From NCBI GenBank assembly GCA_029851415.1, contig CM056741.1:82477282-82541281 (forward strand): a stretch of DNA of 64,000 nucleotides, written 5' to 3'. Each line of letters starts with the position of its first letter. The stretch's first letter is position 1. A program made the position numbers and the translations under genes. The notes under the pieces were generated by a model, which saw only the letters and a list, made by a program, of their open reading frames with translations, did no database searches and was not told the DNA's origin. Shown piece after piece: positions 22,380 through 34,110 of the stretch. The stretch is from Eretmocerus hayati. Lineage: Eukaryota > Arthropoda > Insecta > Hymenoptera > Aphelinidae.

Positions 22380-22920
22380 AACCTCGTGTTCCGTGCGCTG
22401 GGTGAGCTCAATGATATTTAGAGCAACGAAGATTCTTCTTGGATAGAACTAGGCACGAAGGTATCACCCACCGACAGTTTTGGGCCCCGAGGGCCCAAAA
22501 TACAGGGTGGGGAAGCACTGAAACGCGTTTTTTCATCTATAACAAACGGTTTCTTGCGCTGCAGAGGCTCAATGATATACCAAGGATGACTGCTCCTGCT
22601 TGAGTAAAACCATACTCAGAGAATTATCCCATCTACGATTTTGGGCCTCACGTACTCAATATATAAGGTGTTGAGACGCTAAATCACTCGTTTTAGCCAT
22701 GAAAAACGTGTTTCATGCGCAGTGTAGGCTCATTGCGAAAGTACCTCGTCAACAGTTTTAATCCTGACGGACCCAATATACAGGGTGGCGAAGTCCTAAT
22801 ATACCTTTTTCCATCCATCACTAACGGATTCTGTGCGCTGCGAACGCTTGATGATATTTCAAGGGGTAGGACTCCTGCGCGAGCGAAATCATACCTATGA
22901 TAACTAGGTCATCGAATGTC
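22380..22920. repeat. ~160-bp tandem repeats (about 3.5 units)
   Basis: CCCAAAATACAGGGTGGGGAAG-type segments recur near 22490, 22650 (CTCAATATATAAGGTGTTGAGA) and 22775, each followed by a TGCGCTGC...CTCAATGATAT-type segment. Units are strongly diverged. Confidence 0.6.
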
Positions 22921-24115
22921 TGAGGTTCTATAGACCTTACGGATTTACAGAATGCTGATGGATGCGTTCGATGGCACGCAAAAGTCTCTGTAAGAAAAAA
23001 AGGATGTCCACATTAACCTGGTACAAAAAATGAGCAATCGAGCATCGGGTTGAGATCGGTGATTACTTGCTGAGAAAGTTAATGATAGGCATTGATCGAT
23101 TATCACTTGCAATTAATCTATGGATGATTCAGTCATGGGAATGCGTGGAAAGGGGATTGGATCATGTGAAAGAATAACATCGGTTTTCACCTTGCATTGG
23201 ACTCTCAAAATTGTTTTTTATCTGCATCATTATGCGATAACAGCTCCGAGTACACATGGCCTTTCTTCTTCGAGGCTGCTTAGCAAATTTCTTTGCATCC
23301 CTCATCGTCTTTGTTAGGCCAAAGCAACTACTTGAAAATCAAATCATGCAGTTTATAAGAGAAGCTATGCGTTCGAATCCATTTGATGGTCGAATCCTCT
23401 TATTGCTCATAACCAAATATATTTGAAAGATGAGAATACAATTTGGACAATAACCTCGGATAGCAACGAAGTTATAACTGTCTTCGATGTAACAACAGAA
23501 AGTTCAAGTCTCGGCGTAATCGTGGTAACGATCGATTAATAGAAGTGAGTCATGCTTTAGTGACATTCGGAATGATTCAGGAAATTTTTCTGGAACATCT
23601 TCCCCCCTGCTGTGAGTCATGATCAGTATCAATTGTAGGATTGATAGGAATGATGATACTATTCTCTTTATGATACAATTGAGAACTGTTCGTGTCGCGA
23701 AAGGAATTGGCAGAAGCGGAAAGTTATCTGATTGTCTATTTTCTCAAGCACACTAGAAGTCATTCGGAAGAAATTGCAGATTCCCGTCTCACTCAATAAC
23801 AAATGAGAAAAACTGATTGACGTGCGTGTTTTGCTAGTGAAAGTCTCACTCGCACATACTCTCCATACGTTTTATGCCCTTTCTCTACTATGATATGGAG
23901 AAAAACAACATGAAACCATCAAACATTATGAAGAAACTTCCGAGATAATGGATTGTCAGAAGTTGAGCAGTATTTGAACTTTCGCAGATCATCTTTTATG
24001 CCCCGAAATGAGCTTTTTGATCGACTGTGCGTGAAGCATTGCTTTACGCACGGTAGTTTTCGTTTACTTCACGCCCAGTCGATCGAAAAACGTATTTCGT
24101 GTCTACAACACCGTC
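22921..24115. other. No gene recognised
   Basis: No coding region supported. A short imperfect hairpin at about 24017-24092 (CGATCGACTGTGCGTGAAG ... CTTCACGCCCAGTCGATCG) may be a small MITE relic. Confidence 0.4.
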
Positions 24116-24323
24116 TAAATTGATAATGGTCGAATCTTAACTTGATCTTGGAGGACTGGAATGCGATAGCTCCTTTGTGATACAAGTGCCTGATGAGGTC
24201 AACCAATGTAGTTGACGAAACGTTGCAAGCAAAAAAACACGATACAAGATCTTTTCGTGTTTATCTCTAAAACAGCATTCTAGTCCTCCAAGATCAAGTT
24301 AAGATTCGACCATTATTAATCAT
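24116..24323. mobile_element. ~208-bp inverted-repeat element carrying a hammerhead-like core
   Basis: The segment 24123-24157 (starting ATAATGGTCGAATC) is a perfect inverted copy of 24282-24316, and pairing extends about ten bases each way with single mismatches. The centre holds the hammerhead-like motif and a second hairpin, AACACGA/TCGTGTT, at about 24236-24262. There is no ORF. Phrases of this kind (CTGATGAG...GACGAAACGTTG) are known from Penelope-like and other retroelements with ribozymes; that link is from general knowledge, not from a search. Confidence 0.7.
24190..24221 (+). ncRNA. Hammerhead-ribozyme-like core
   Basis: The order is CTGATGAG (24190-24197), GTCAAC (24198-24203), loop CAATGTA (24204-24210), GTTGAC (24211-24216), GAAAC (24217-24221). 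This is exactly the conserved hammerhead arrangement CUGAUGA, stem II, GAAA, with a perfect 6-bp stem II. I could not assign convincing stems I and III or a single NUH cleavage site. It may therefore be inactive, a minimal form working as a dimer, or a relic. Confidence 0.55.
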
Positions 24324-25073
24324 TCGAGGACGAGTAAAGAATTCCAAAATTGAAGAACCGTCTAAATTGGGTCCATTGTGGACTTTCGGTGTTTCTACGG
24401 TTTAGCTAAAATGTACCCCACCATAACAACTAGTGGACGTTGCGAGAGTTGGCCGTCGTCTCAGGAGTCGACGTACTTGCTCCCTCTTCTTGCGTTCCTG
24501 CGTACGAATTCCACAATTTATGAAAAATTTTCGGAGAGAACTCTGAGGGGGCCACTCCAGAAGATAATCATTACTAAGAAGATGTTTCCGTAGTCGCAAA
24601 GTTTTTGCTCCAAATTCTTTTTTCCGAATGAGATTTTGCTTACAGAAAGACAAATCAATTTCCGATGACAGATCTCCTAGAGAGATTTTTATCAGGGTTC
24701 TGGTCAGAATTTCCACTACACCGCGAACGGTTGATCATAGAAAAATCATTGTCCGCTGTTTATTATTATTTTGATCAGTAATGCTCAAAAGATGTTTGTT
24801 TTCAGAAAGTCTATTCAAATTTCGTTGGGAGAACTATTATCTTCCCTTTGACGATTTTGATGGAGGAATATATGACAGGTGATTATTCATTGATCTCGTG
24901 TTTCTCTTCCATTCCAACACCCGATTTCCCTGCATTGATGAATCGAGCAGTCGCAACAATCCTCTCATTATATAATTCACCGTTGATGAGTGTCTCATCA
25001 TTATATTTCAGCTATCTTCGGATCAAGAAATATATCAAATTTGAATGAACAGATGTAGATTTAATAACCATGT
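24324..25073. other. No gene recognised
   Basis: Short ORFs only; no repeats seen. Confidence 0.35.
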
Positions 25074-25345
25074 CCTGTACTCTCCGTATGGAAAATGGTG
25101 ATAGAGATACTAGAGACAGTCATAGACATAGAAGGAGTAGACTGCGGGTCCCGAATACTGGCTATGGTCATCGAGGGATAGGACTTTGTGTGAGAGCGAG
25201 AGAGACAGCGTGCTCTAAGATACAGGTCTTTTAACACACAAACCCTATGTTGTGTCTCTCTCACTCTTATTGGAGGCCTCGATGACCGCGGCCGGTATAC
25301 GGGACCCGCTGTCTATGTCTTCTATGTTTATGGAGACAGTACGTC
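25074..25345. repeat. Imperfect inverted repeat (MITE-like)
   Basis: The left arm, about 25074-25174 (CATAGACATAGAAG...CTGCGGGTCCCG...GGTCATCGAGG), is inverted at about 25277-25345 (CCTCGATGACCGC...CGGGACCCGCTGTCTATG). A 100-bp loop separates them. Left-arm indels make the ends vague and no target duplication was recognised. Confidence 0.7.
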
Positions 25346-26339
25346 AGATCATTTTTCCGCTTCAAAGATAGCGAACATATTGATGGAAAAATGACTTATG
25401 ACATTTCAATGTGAAGAATTGTTGTTTCAGACTCGCACGAAGTGGAGATTCGACATTGGAATCTTCTTCTGAGTATTTTTGTTCACACCACTCACATCGA
25501 TCCTTGATATTTCCTAGTTTTCTCCAAGAATGTCCCATCAATTAGAAGAAACGGGAGTGAGTGGGATGAATCTAGAATTTTTCCAGTTGAATCGTTTCGG
25601 GTTTTCGAGAAAACAGAATCATAAAAATTTAATTTTTGGGGGAAAGAATTCTCTCGCGGCGGCCGCTTGGGCGGGTGACTTCATCGTCGATTTCGTGCTA
25701 CCATCCGGGCGCCCCTTCCGGCGCCCGCTCCGGCGGCCACCTACTCTCAGTGGGGTGCTTGCGAATCGAGCCCGAAAAAGCCACTCGAAGTTCGAAAACC
25801 ATCATTCGCGCCCTTGTATCATAATATACTATTCTGCGCACAGAATAACAAAAAAGAAATTGAACTATACGTCAAGAAAACCATGAGCCGATCCGTTATC
25901 TTTGTGTATCTGTGCTACCATGTGTCGAAGGAACAACTTGGGGAGGTTTTACTAGTGATCAATCAAAAAATTCCAGAATGACCTCCGAAATGCTTCTCTG
26001 TAAATCTAACTTGGTCGAGGCAATCGAAATTTACCAGCGAAATACGGTAGAACAGTCACAATTTTTGATTCCTCGGTAAATCACTATTGTAGGTCTACCT
26101 GAGACAGAATTCTCGACCTACGAACTATGGGATATATCCGATTGAGGTACCCCAAATCGATGAAAAATAGCATGGGGATTTCAGAAGAATAGTTGCAGGA
26201 ACCACTCAAATTTGACGTGGACGTTCCATGAGGAAGTCACAACTAAACACCTGGATCTGGTGCGATGAATCTGATATTTCGGCACCTAGATCGTAGTAAA
26301 TCATCAATATCAATCCAAATCCATACTCAACGTTGAATC
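25346..26339. other. No gene recognised; short GC-rich patch
   Basis: A GC-rich patch at 25655-25745 contains the hairpin CGGGCGCC...GGCGCCCG in an otherwise AT-rich stretch. An open frame crosses it but shows no known domain. Confidence 0.35.
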
Positions 26340-28420
26340 CCACATAAAAAGTCCAGTACTTGAGGTGACACTCATGATCTGGTACTGAAGGTGACACTCG
26401 CGGTCCAGTACACGTGGTGACACTCTCGGTCCAGCGCTTGAGGCGACACTCGCAGTCCAGTACTAGAGGTGACACTCGTGAGCCAGTACTCGAGGTACTT
26501 TCGCGGTCCAATTCTTGAAGTGACACTCGTGGTCAAGTACTCGGGGTGACACTCATAGTCCAGTACTCGAGGCGACACTTACGGTTCAGTACTGGAGGTG
26601 ACACTCATGATCCGGAAGATTACTTTCGCGGTCAACTACTAGAGTGGGACTCGCGGTCTAGTATATGCGGTGAGACTCGGAGTCAAGTTTTAGCGGTGAC
26701 ACTCGTGGTCCAGTACTCGAGGAGACACTTTTGGTCCAGTACTTGAGTGGCACTCGTGGTCCAGTACTCGGGGTGACACTCATAGTCCAGTACTCGAGGC
26801 GACACTCAAGAACCAGTACTCAAGGTGACACCCGCGTCCCAGTACTAGAGGTGACACTTGCAGTCCAGCACTAGGGGTGTTCCTCGTGGTCCAGTACTAG
26901 AGTAAAAACTGGTGGTCCAGTTCTCTAGGTGACACTCATAGTCCAGTACTCGAGGCGACAATCGTGATTCAGTTCTCAAGGTGACACCCGCGTCCTAGTA
27001 CTAGAGGTGACACTTGTCGTCCAGTATTAGAGGTGATACTCGTGGTCCAGTACTCGAGATGACACTCACGGTCCAGTTCTCAAGGTGACACTTACGGTTC
27101 AGTACTTGAGGTGACACTCATGATCCGGGAGATTACTTTCGCGGTCAAGTACTAGAGTGGGACTCGCGGTCTAGTATATGCGGTGACACTCGGAGTCAAG
27201 TTTTAGAGATGACACTCGTGGTCCAGTACTCGAGGAGATACTTGTGGTCCAGTACTTGAGTGGCACTCGTGGGACAGTACTCGAGGTGATAATTGTGGTC
27301 CGTCACTACAGGTGACACTGGCGGTCCAGTACTGAAGGGGACACTCATGGTCCAGTACTCAGGGTGACATTCGCAGTCGAATACTAGAGGTGACACTCGT
27401 GGTCCAGTACTCAAGGTGACACTCGCGGCCCAGTTCTCGGAGTGACACTCGTGGTCCAGTACTCAATTCGATGCTCGTGAACCAGTCCTCAAGGTGACAC
27501 CCGCGTCCCAGTACTAATGGTGACACTTGCCGTCCAGTATTGGAGCCGACACTCGTGGTTCAGTACTAGGGGTAACACTCGTGGTACAGTACTTGAGTCG
27601 ACACTCATGATCTGGTACTGAAGTCGATACTCGCGGTGCAGTACACGAGAAGGCTTCCTTGGTCCAGTGCTCGAGACGACCCTCGTATCCAGTACTAGAG
27701 TGGACACTCGTGGTCCAGTACTCGATTCGATATTCACGGTCCATTACCAGAGAAGACACTCGTGGTCCAGTACTAGGGGTGAAACTGGCGGTCAAGTACT
27801 AGAGCTGATACTTGTGGCCAGTATTGGAGGTGAGACTCGTAGTCCAGTACTACAGGTGACATTCGCGGTCCAGCACTAGAGGTGACACTCGTGGTCCAGT
27901 ACTGAAAGTGACATCCATGGCCCAGTTCTTGAGGTGACACCCGCGTCCCAGTACTAGAGGTGACACTCGCCGTCCAGTACATGAAAAGGCACTCTCGGTC
28001 CAGTGCTCGAGACGACCCTCGTGATCCAGTACTAGAGTGGACACTCGTGGTCCAGTACTTGATTCGACACTCATGGTCCATTACCAGAGGTGACACTCCT
28101 GGTCCAGAACTAGAGGTGACACTGGTGGTCCAGTACAAGGGTGACCGTCGTGGTCCAGCACTAGAGTGAGAACTGGTGGTCCAGAACTACAGGTGACACT
28201 CAGAGTCCAGTACTCGAGGTGACACTCATAGTCAAGTACTCGAGGCGACACTCGTCAACCAGTACCGAAGGTGACAACCGCGTCCCAGTACTAGAGGTGA
28301 CACTTGTCGTCCAGTATTAGAGGTGATACTCGTGGTCCAGTACTCGAGGTGACACTCGCGGTCCAGTACTAGCGGTGACTCTCGCAGTGCAGTACTAGCG
28401 GTGACACTCGCAGTCCTCCA
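26340..28420. repeat. 30-bp minisatellite array, ~2.1 kb
   Basis: About 69 tandem copies of a 30-bp unit GGTCCAGTACTAGAGGTGAC plus ACTCGT, with point variation. A ~513-bp block starting CTTACGGTTCAGTAC at 26578 is repeated at 27091 including its private variants (ATTACTTTCGCGGTCAA, TAGTATATGCGGTGA), showing higher-order amplification. Other multi-unit blocks recur near 26930 and 28220. Because 30 is divisible by three, several frames stay open (Ser-Thr-Gly-Pro-Arg-Val-Ser-Pro repeats); these are not genes. Confidence 0.95.
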
Positions 28421-29651
28421 AATGCCGATTCACGAATTCAATGTCATTGATTCATAAAAAAGAACGATCCAAGTTCGAAAAGTGTGAATATATCGATCTT
28501 TAGGACTCCTTATCGAGGCCCAAAGGATCTAGGAGACGGATGGCACAGTAGAATTACAGGAACGATTCGAACTAGATAAGAAAATGCACATGATATGAAA
28601 TTCAAACGAAAAAACAAGTGAGAGGTCGACCCCTTAACTTCTGAAGCTCACGAGTAACTTAGGAGCGAGATCATGAATGTAGAAGACGAGAAATTCATGT
28701 TGCCTGGAGGCAGATTTGCGTGCGTTTTCCAATGAGAAATTCGATACACAGGAATCCATGGAAGACAGAGAGCGTAGTGGATGTAGACATGAGACGTCAG
28801 TGATATGGATGATGAACATTCGACCTCGAAAACCTATATGAGTTTGAGATGTGTAACATCAAATTAAAAGAAGTAACGCGTGAAGAGACCAAATTTTCCA
28901 GAGCAAGTAGTCAGAGCTTGCAAGAGAAGGGAGCTTGCAAAAGTTCACGCGGAGGAAAGGGGTATTAGAATGTTCCGCGTGAACCTACGAACTATAAGAG
29001 TAGCTCTCATATATATAGTATATATAGCAGCCTGCACCAGAAGTCAGAAAAAGATATACAATTGCGCGCGTACGCCATCGCAGCATAAGCCTTTGAAGTC
29101 ATCTCCCTCGTGCTCACTCTCGTGTCTGTCGATCGCATCAACAGGACACACAGCTCGAGTTCCTCGAAGTTCCTAGTTTGCCTCTTGGACTCCCATATCA
29201 CGTGGTTTCTGGCATGATATGTCATCTATAGGAGCACAATGAACTCACGCTCGTGTGTTCTGCTAGTATACGAAATCCTAGTGCTGATTATTCATTTGAG
29301 ATTCTTGCCCAAGTACGAGTGATCCAACATATAGCTCGAGCTAAAAACACCGGTGAACCTCGCAAATTATTCTCGAGGGTCCGCTCTGTCATGCCCATGG
29401 CATCTCCCAGTTATGATGATACTACCAAATAACAACAATGGAGTAATCCTTGCTCCCGATATCAGAGAGGATGGAATCTTGTAGGAACTCACATTTCTAA
29501 TGCAACCAGTTACGCCCCAGCTGGTATCCGTTATAGGCTTTACTCACTCAATGAGCAATACCACGAATCAGGATGAGATGGCAAACACCATGATTCAGGA
29601 TGATCCTGTCCAACTCCTGATAACTACTGCTACTCAGTACTGCTTACAAGC
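28421..29651. other. No gene recognised
   Basis: Short ORFs without domains; a few purine-rich patches. Nothing repeated was seen. Confidence 0.35.
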
Positions 29652-29971
29652 GGAGACCACGGGGTCCAGGTCGCCAATCATCCCCAAAATTCTTTCACAA
29701 ATTGGTACCATCTAGAATATGAAGAATCCAGAGTAACTCCGTCAAATGGGCCCCCTATCCAAAGATACAGTCACTGAGATTAGCATTGCCCATATAAGCC
29801 CATGGGAAAAAGTGACATAGATGGATATACTCGCAATGCTAACGTTTTTGCTTGTAGCTCTGGACAGGATGCCCATTTGACGGAGTAACTCTGAATTCTT
29901 CATATTCTAGATGGTGTTAAAACTGTGAAAAAATCTTGGGGATGATTGGTGACCCGAACCCCGTGATCTCC
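29652..29971. repeat. Foldback with ~100-bp arms
   Basis: The segment 29652-29750 (GGAGACCACGGGGTCC...GGAGTAACTC-type order) is inverted at 29866-29971, with a second, inner inverted pair AGCATTGC/GCAATGCT at about 29785 and 29841. The right arm belongs to a tRNA-like sequence (see 29945-30016), so the element may have formed from an inverted duplication that includes part of a tRNA-related repeat. Confidence 0.75.
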
Positions 29972-30016
29972 CCTTGTTAGTCAAGGCGTCGCTAAACTCG
30001 GCGAGCTAATCTTATC
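29945..30016 (-). other. tRNA-like A-box/B-box sequence
   Basis: On the minus strand TAGCTCGCCGAG (29997-30008) resembles an A box and GGTTCGGGTC (29951-29960) a B box, 36 nt apart. Between them CCTTG and CAAGG can pair as an anticodon-like stem. Stems are not all formed. A tRNA-derived SINE relic is the likeliest reading. Confidence 0.35.
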
Positions 30017-30419
30017 ATCCCAGTCACAGGTTTCGCCTTCTACAAAAGGGACCTCTCACCAAACTGAGACCTGTCAGAAAAGGCTATTTGATCCGATCTA
30101 TCCATTTGCATTGCTCACGACTCAATCCAAATTCAGCTCGTTGGTTCCCGTCACTTTGACGTGAATACAAATTTATACACATAGTTTGTACTGAAAGAGG
30201 TGGTGGGGGAGAATCGCTTCCTCATCCCCTCTTCTAATCCACTCTAGTTCTCTATCCTCCCCGAAGAATTTTCAATTCATCATCATTATCCTTCCAGGGT
30301 ACTGATGGGATACCAGGTTCAGAGGTATGGTTCTCCAACATCGTATCAGTATCCTCATTCTCATCTATCTTCCTACATCTGTCGATTTACGTCAACTATC
30401 CTACTCTCTCTGCAGCCCC

Positions 30420-30695
30420 CAGTGACAACCAACTGAACTTCAGTTGACCTAGGATAGACTTCGACTGAAGAGACTTAAGTGAGTAGTTCCAGTGAGTGTC
30501 CACTGAAGCCGCACTGGAAATTGAGTGACCTTTGGTGACGGACGGGCCACCGTGACTAAAGTTTCAATAAGCATTACTGGAGTTTCAGTGAAACCATTCA
30601 CTAGAATTTCGGTTACCTTTGTTGTGGGATGGGCTATCCTCACTGAAGTTCCAGTGAGCATCACTGAATTATCAGTGGCGTTTACCCAACTGGTG
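30420..30695. repeat. Degenerate ~88-bp repeats rich in CACTGAAGTTCCAGTGA
   Basis: The pattern CACTGAAGTTCCAGTGAGCATCACTG recurs in diverged form near 30480-30560 and 30635-30680, and short self-complementary AGTTCCAGTGA/TCACTGGAACT motifs abound. No coding content. Confidence 0.5.
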
Positions 30696-31639
30696 AAAAG
30701 ACCATGCGGATGCGTTCCTAAGCTGGATGTCTTGGAATCGCACTAGCACTTCTCTGCTGCACGACGGCCTTCCCCTCTCAAAAGACATGCTTACGAGAAC
30801 GATGATTCAGATATAAGGTAAGTGAACCCAACTTGCCCCCATTAAGGCGAGGCCGTAGTCCGCGGCCATCTTGAAAAAGCTAGGGAGATTGACCGGAATC
30901 CGTTCTGTGAATATCTCGAGTTTTACTTAACCAAATCCCTTCATATTTTGTATGCGTCAACAAAATGCATGTAAGAATTGCGCTATGGAGCGAAATCCCA
31001 CAAAAGTAGACGAAGAAACTTCCATGATAAGCGCTGTACAGACATGTACAGATGTCGTCTGCTCCTGTGGTGAGGCATGCTGTTATACTTCATTCTATAA
31101 TTTTGTGATCAGCTCGTTTTTTCCCGCTTTCACTCTATAGCGCAATTCCCTCAAGTTCGTAGATGATATTAAGACCCTTATTTGTTGATAATTCTCTATA
31201 AAACTTGAGATAAATCCAGAACGGCGATGAGTTATATGATGACAGCCATAATTTTCCGTTTCTTCAAAGTTGCCAGACTGATCAGGGAGCGCGAGGCGGG
31301 AAAGCAACAAAGCCGTCTGCTTCGGTCATGCACGTTCCCGTGCGTTGTCATCGCGGATAAGATATGTTGTAAGACTTGTAAGCCACGACTTCCCGGTGGA
31401 AAGCGACGGCCCAGGTGATGATATTATATCGAACGGACCGGGGTCCTTTGTCGCGTGAGATGTCTGCGATCTGTGATCAGGCATGGTGGTGAATCTGATA
31501 GCCGTCCGCTGCGACATGCATCTATAGGCAGAGAGCTCAGTGTCAACTTTGCGAATTTGCATGCACGAGCTTTTGAACAGATACAGAATGTAAGTGTTTT
31601 GTTCGGGCGTCTCAACAAGATCTGATCATTCTGATGATT

Positions 31640-32760
31640 GTAATCAAACAGGTTCCAGTTTCAATATCCTAGAATACTTGGTAAAAATAACGTGTCCGGG
31701 TCGTTTTGAGAGATGAAATCAGTTTTGAAATATTGAATTGGAGTTCAAATCATTTTTGCTGAGATCCCTGTATTTCAGAGGGATGATTTCATGTTTAGTT
31801 ATCTGAATCCGTTGGAATTGGCTCGAGTTCCAAAGGTTCTGTAAACAAAAGTTAGAAAGTTAGTTCATGAATCTTGTTGTCCTCAAGATGTATTGATGGA
31901 ATTCAGAGTGAAATTGTTCTGTATGCGCCACCAAACCATTTCTGATCATTCAGGTTTTTCTATTCAAAGTTCCAGTTCCAATATCTTAGAATACTTGGTC
32001 AAAATAGCGTATCCGGGTCATTTTCAGAGATAAAGTCAATCTTGGAACATTGAATTGGAGTTCAAATCATGTGTGCTAGGATCCCTGCATTTTTGAAGGA
32101 TGAGTTCAAGTTCAGTCATCTGAATCCGTTGGGAATTACTTGAGTTCTAAAGTTTTTTTAAACAAAAGTTAGAAAGTTAGTTTATGAATCGCGTTGTACT
32201 CAAGATGTATTGAATGAATACAGAATGTGAGTATTTTGTTTGGCCCTGTGAACCAGTTCTGATCATTCTAATGATGGTTCCAATTTCAATACCCTACAAT
32301 ACTTGGTAAAAATTATGTATCCGGGTCACTTTGAGAGATAAAGTCAGGCTTGGAATATTGAATTGGAGCTCAAATAATGTCCGCTAAGATCCCTGCATTT
32401 CAGAGGGATAATTTCATGTTCAGTTACCTGAATTCGTTGGAAATTACTTGAGTTCCAAAGGTTTCGTGAACAAAATTTAGAGAGTTAGTTTATGAACTTT
32501 GTTGTACTCAAGATGTATTGAACAAATACTGAATGTACATGTTCTGTTTGGGCCTCTGAATCAGTTCTGGTTATTCTAATGATTCTAGTCACTGTTCCAG
32601 TTTCAATATCCTAGAATACTTGGTCAAAATGACGCATACGGGTCATTTCCAGAGATAAAGTCAGTCTTGGAATATTGAATTGGAGTTCAAAGCATGCCCG
32701 CTAAGATTCCTGTATTTCAGAGGGATGATCCCATGTCCAAATTTTAGGATCAGTTGAGAA
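31640..32760. repeat. ~315-bp tandem repeat, about 3.5 units
   Basis: GTTCCAGTTTCAATATCCTAG followed by AATACTTGGTAAAAAT recurs at about 31651, 31969, 32279 and 32597. Between units there is a conserved order (CCGGGTC, TGAATTGGAGTTCAAA, GATCCCTG, CAGAGGGATGA, CAAGATGTATTGA). Units differ by 10-20 percent by eye. Confidence 0.85.
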
Positions 32761-33489
32761 TTGATAAATTTGTATTTTCTGAAGTATTCCTAAAATTGAA
32801 ATCTGGGGTCTCTGATGATACAAATTTTCCAAAAGTTCATGTGTTTATTCAATTTTAATCATCATGTCAACTTATTTGCATCTGTGGTTTCCAAGTATAG
32901 AAACACATTATTTCCAAAGGCCCCTAATGTATGTGAGAGGAGCCCTATGTCAAGACCTCTGTTACGTCGGAAGTACTTTTAATTTGCATTATCTTTGACG
33001 TCGATTTAAAAATTTATTTCGAGTCTGGGAGTGACCCCAAGGACTCGGGAAACTTTTGTATATCCAAAAAGTTGGACGTTGAAATGCTCTTCAAAGAAAA
33101 TGTTATCGCGAGAAGGAGAAGAACCCTAGCTTGCGGCGAGTTTTCCACACACTTGAGCCTAAAAAGCTACTCAATGATTGGTTCTGGAAAAATAACTCAG
33201 ACAAAACTGTCGAGTATTTTTCCTCCCGCGATCACTAGGGGAGCTACGTGATCTCAGGTGTAATTCTTACGCAAATCGTGCTTCACTCGCGGCGCGGTAC
33301 TAGAGTTTTTGAGATTTCAATATTCGCAACACTTGAGAAAATGATTTTAATTCGCGCGGGAATATATCAGGATGGAATAGTTACTCACTCTTGGTTTGCA
33401 GTCAAGATCAGCGAAGATTGTTTATTTCGAAAATCTGTCCCTGGCAGCACTCGTGACAAACTACGAAGTTGAGATTGGAAGGTAGTGAT

Positions 33490-34110
33490 CCCGGGCTCCT
33501 CCCCAGGATGTTGTGCCAAAAAAACAGTGGAATTTGGAATCCAAAAACTGAGCCGCGATAGTAGGTTGATTTCGGCCCAAGATGCGTAGTGTTGAAACCC
33601 CAGTTGATTAAAAGGGTCTACGAGGAAATTCGTGGTCAAAACACAGGAAGAAAATTCTAAGTTCAGTAATGAAGTAAAATTGAAACTGCGAGAGAACTGC
33701 TCTTGAACTGGTCGGGTCGGAACTCAGGAGCAGAGTGAAAAGTGGGGTCCTGTGCGGAGACCCGATGAATTTTGGGGGGGGGGGCAACTTGCATTCCGGA
33801 GTAAAGAAAAATTAACAAAGCCACGCGGTGGTGGTGTGAAAACTCGATTCGTGATTGGTCTATGTATGCCCTTTGTTGACTCGAGTTGAGACGTCCAGAC
33901 TCGGCTATTGATGGGTCTGACTTATGGGGGTGATTTTATAGACTCGAGAGCGGCAACATCTTGGAGAGGGGCCTGGTGGGACGTTTAAGCTTGTTCCAAC
34001 TAGTGGCGTTCGCAGCGCCAAAAATTGGAAACTATCGAGCCTTTTGATTCCCGACGAGTGGCGCCTACAATGCTAAAAATGCTTAATAACCAGACATTTT
34101 CTGGCGTATA
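33490..34110 (-). other. Possible LTR/primer-binding-site relic
   Basis: On the minus strand TTTTTTTGGCACAACATCCTGG (written here as TTGGCACAACATCCTGGGG at about 33500-33520) looks like the junction of an LTR with a primer-binding site and a purine-rich leader. The sequence upstream of it (33520-34110 in plus coordinates) would be the LTR. No second LTR or pol gene was found, so this is only a suggestion. Confidence 0.25.

Noticed and set aside
26206..28169. Several ORFs of 60-120 codons rich in Ser-Thr-Gly-Pro
   Set aside because: Direct translation of the 30-bp minisatellite; open frames are periodicity artefacts.
26340..28420. CRISPR-like array of 30-bp repeats
   Set aside because: Repeats are contiguous without unique spacers, vary freely, and there are no cas genes; the context is eukaryotic.
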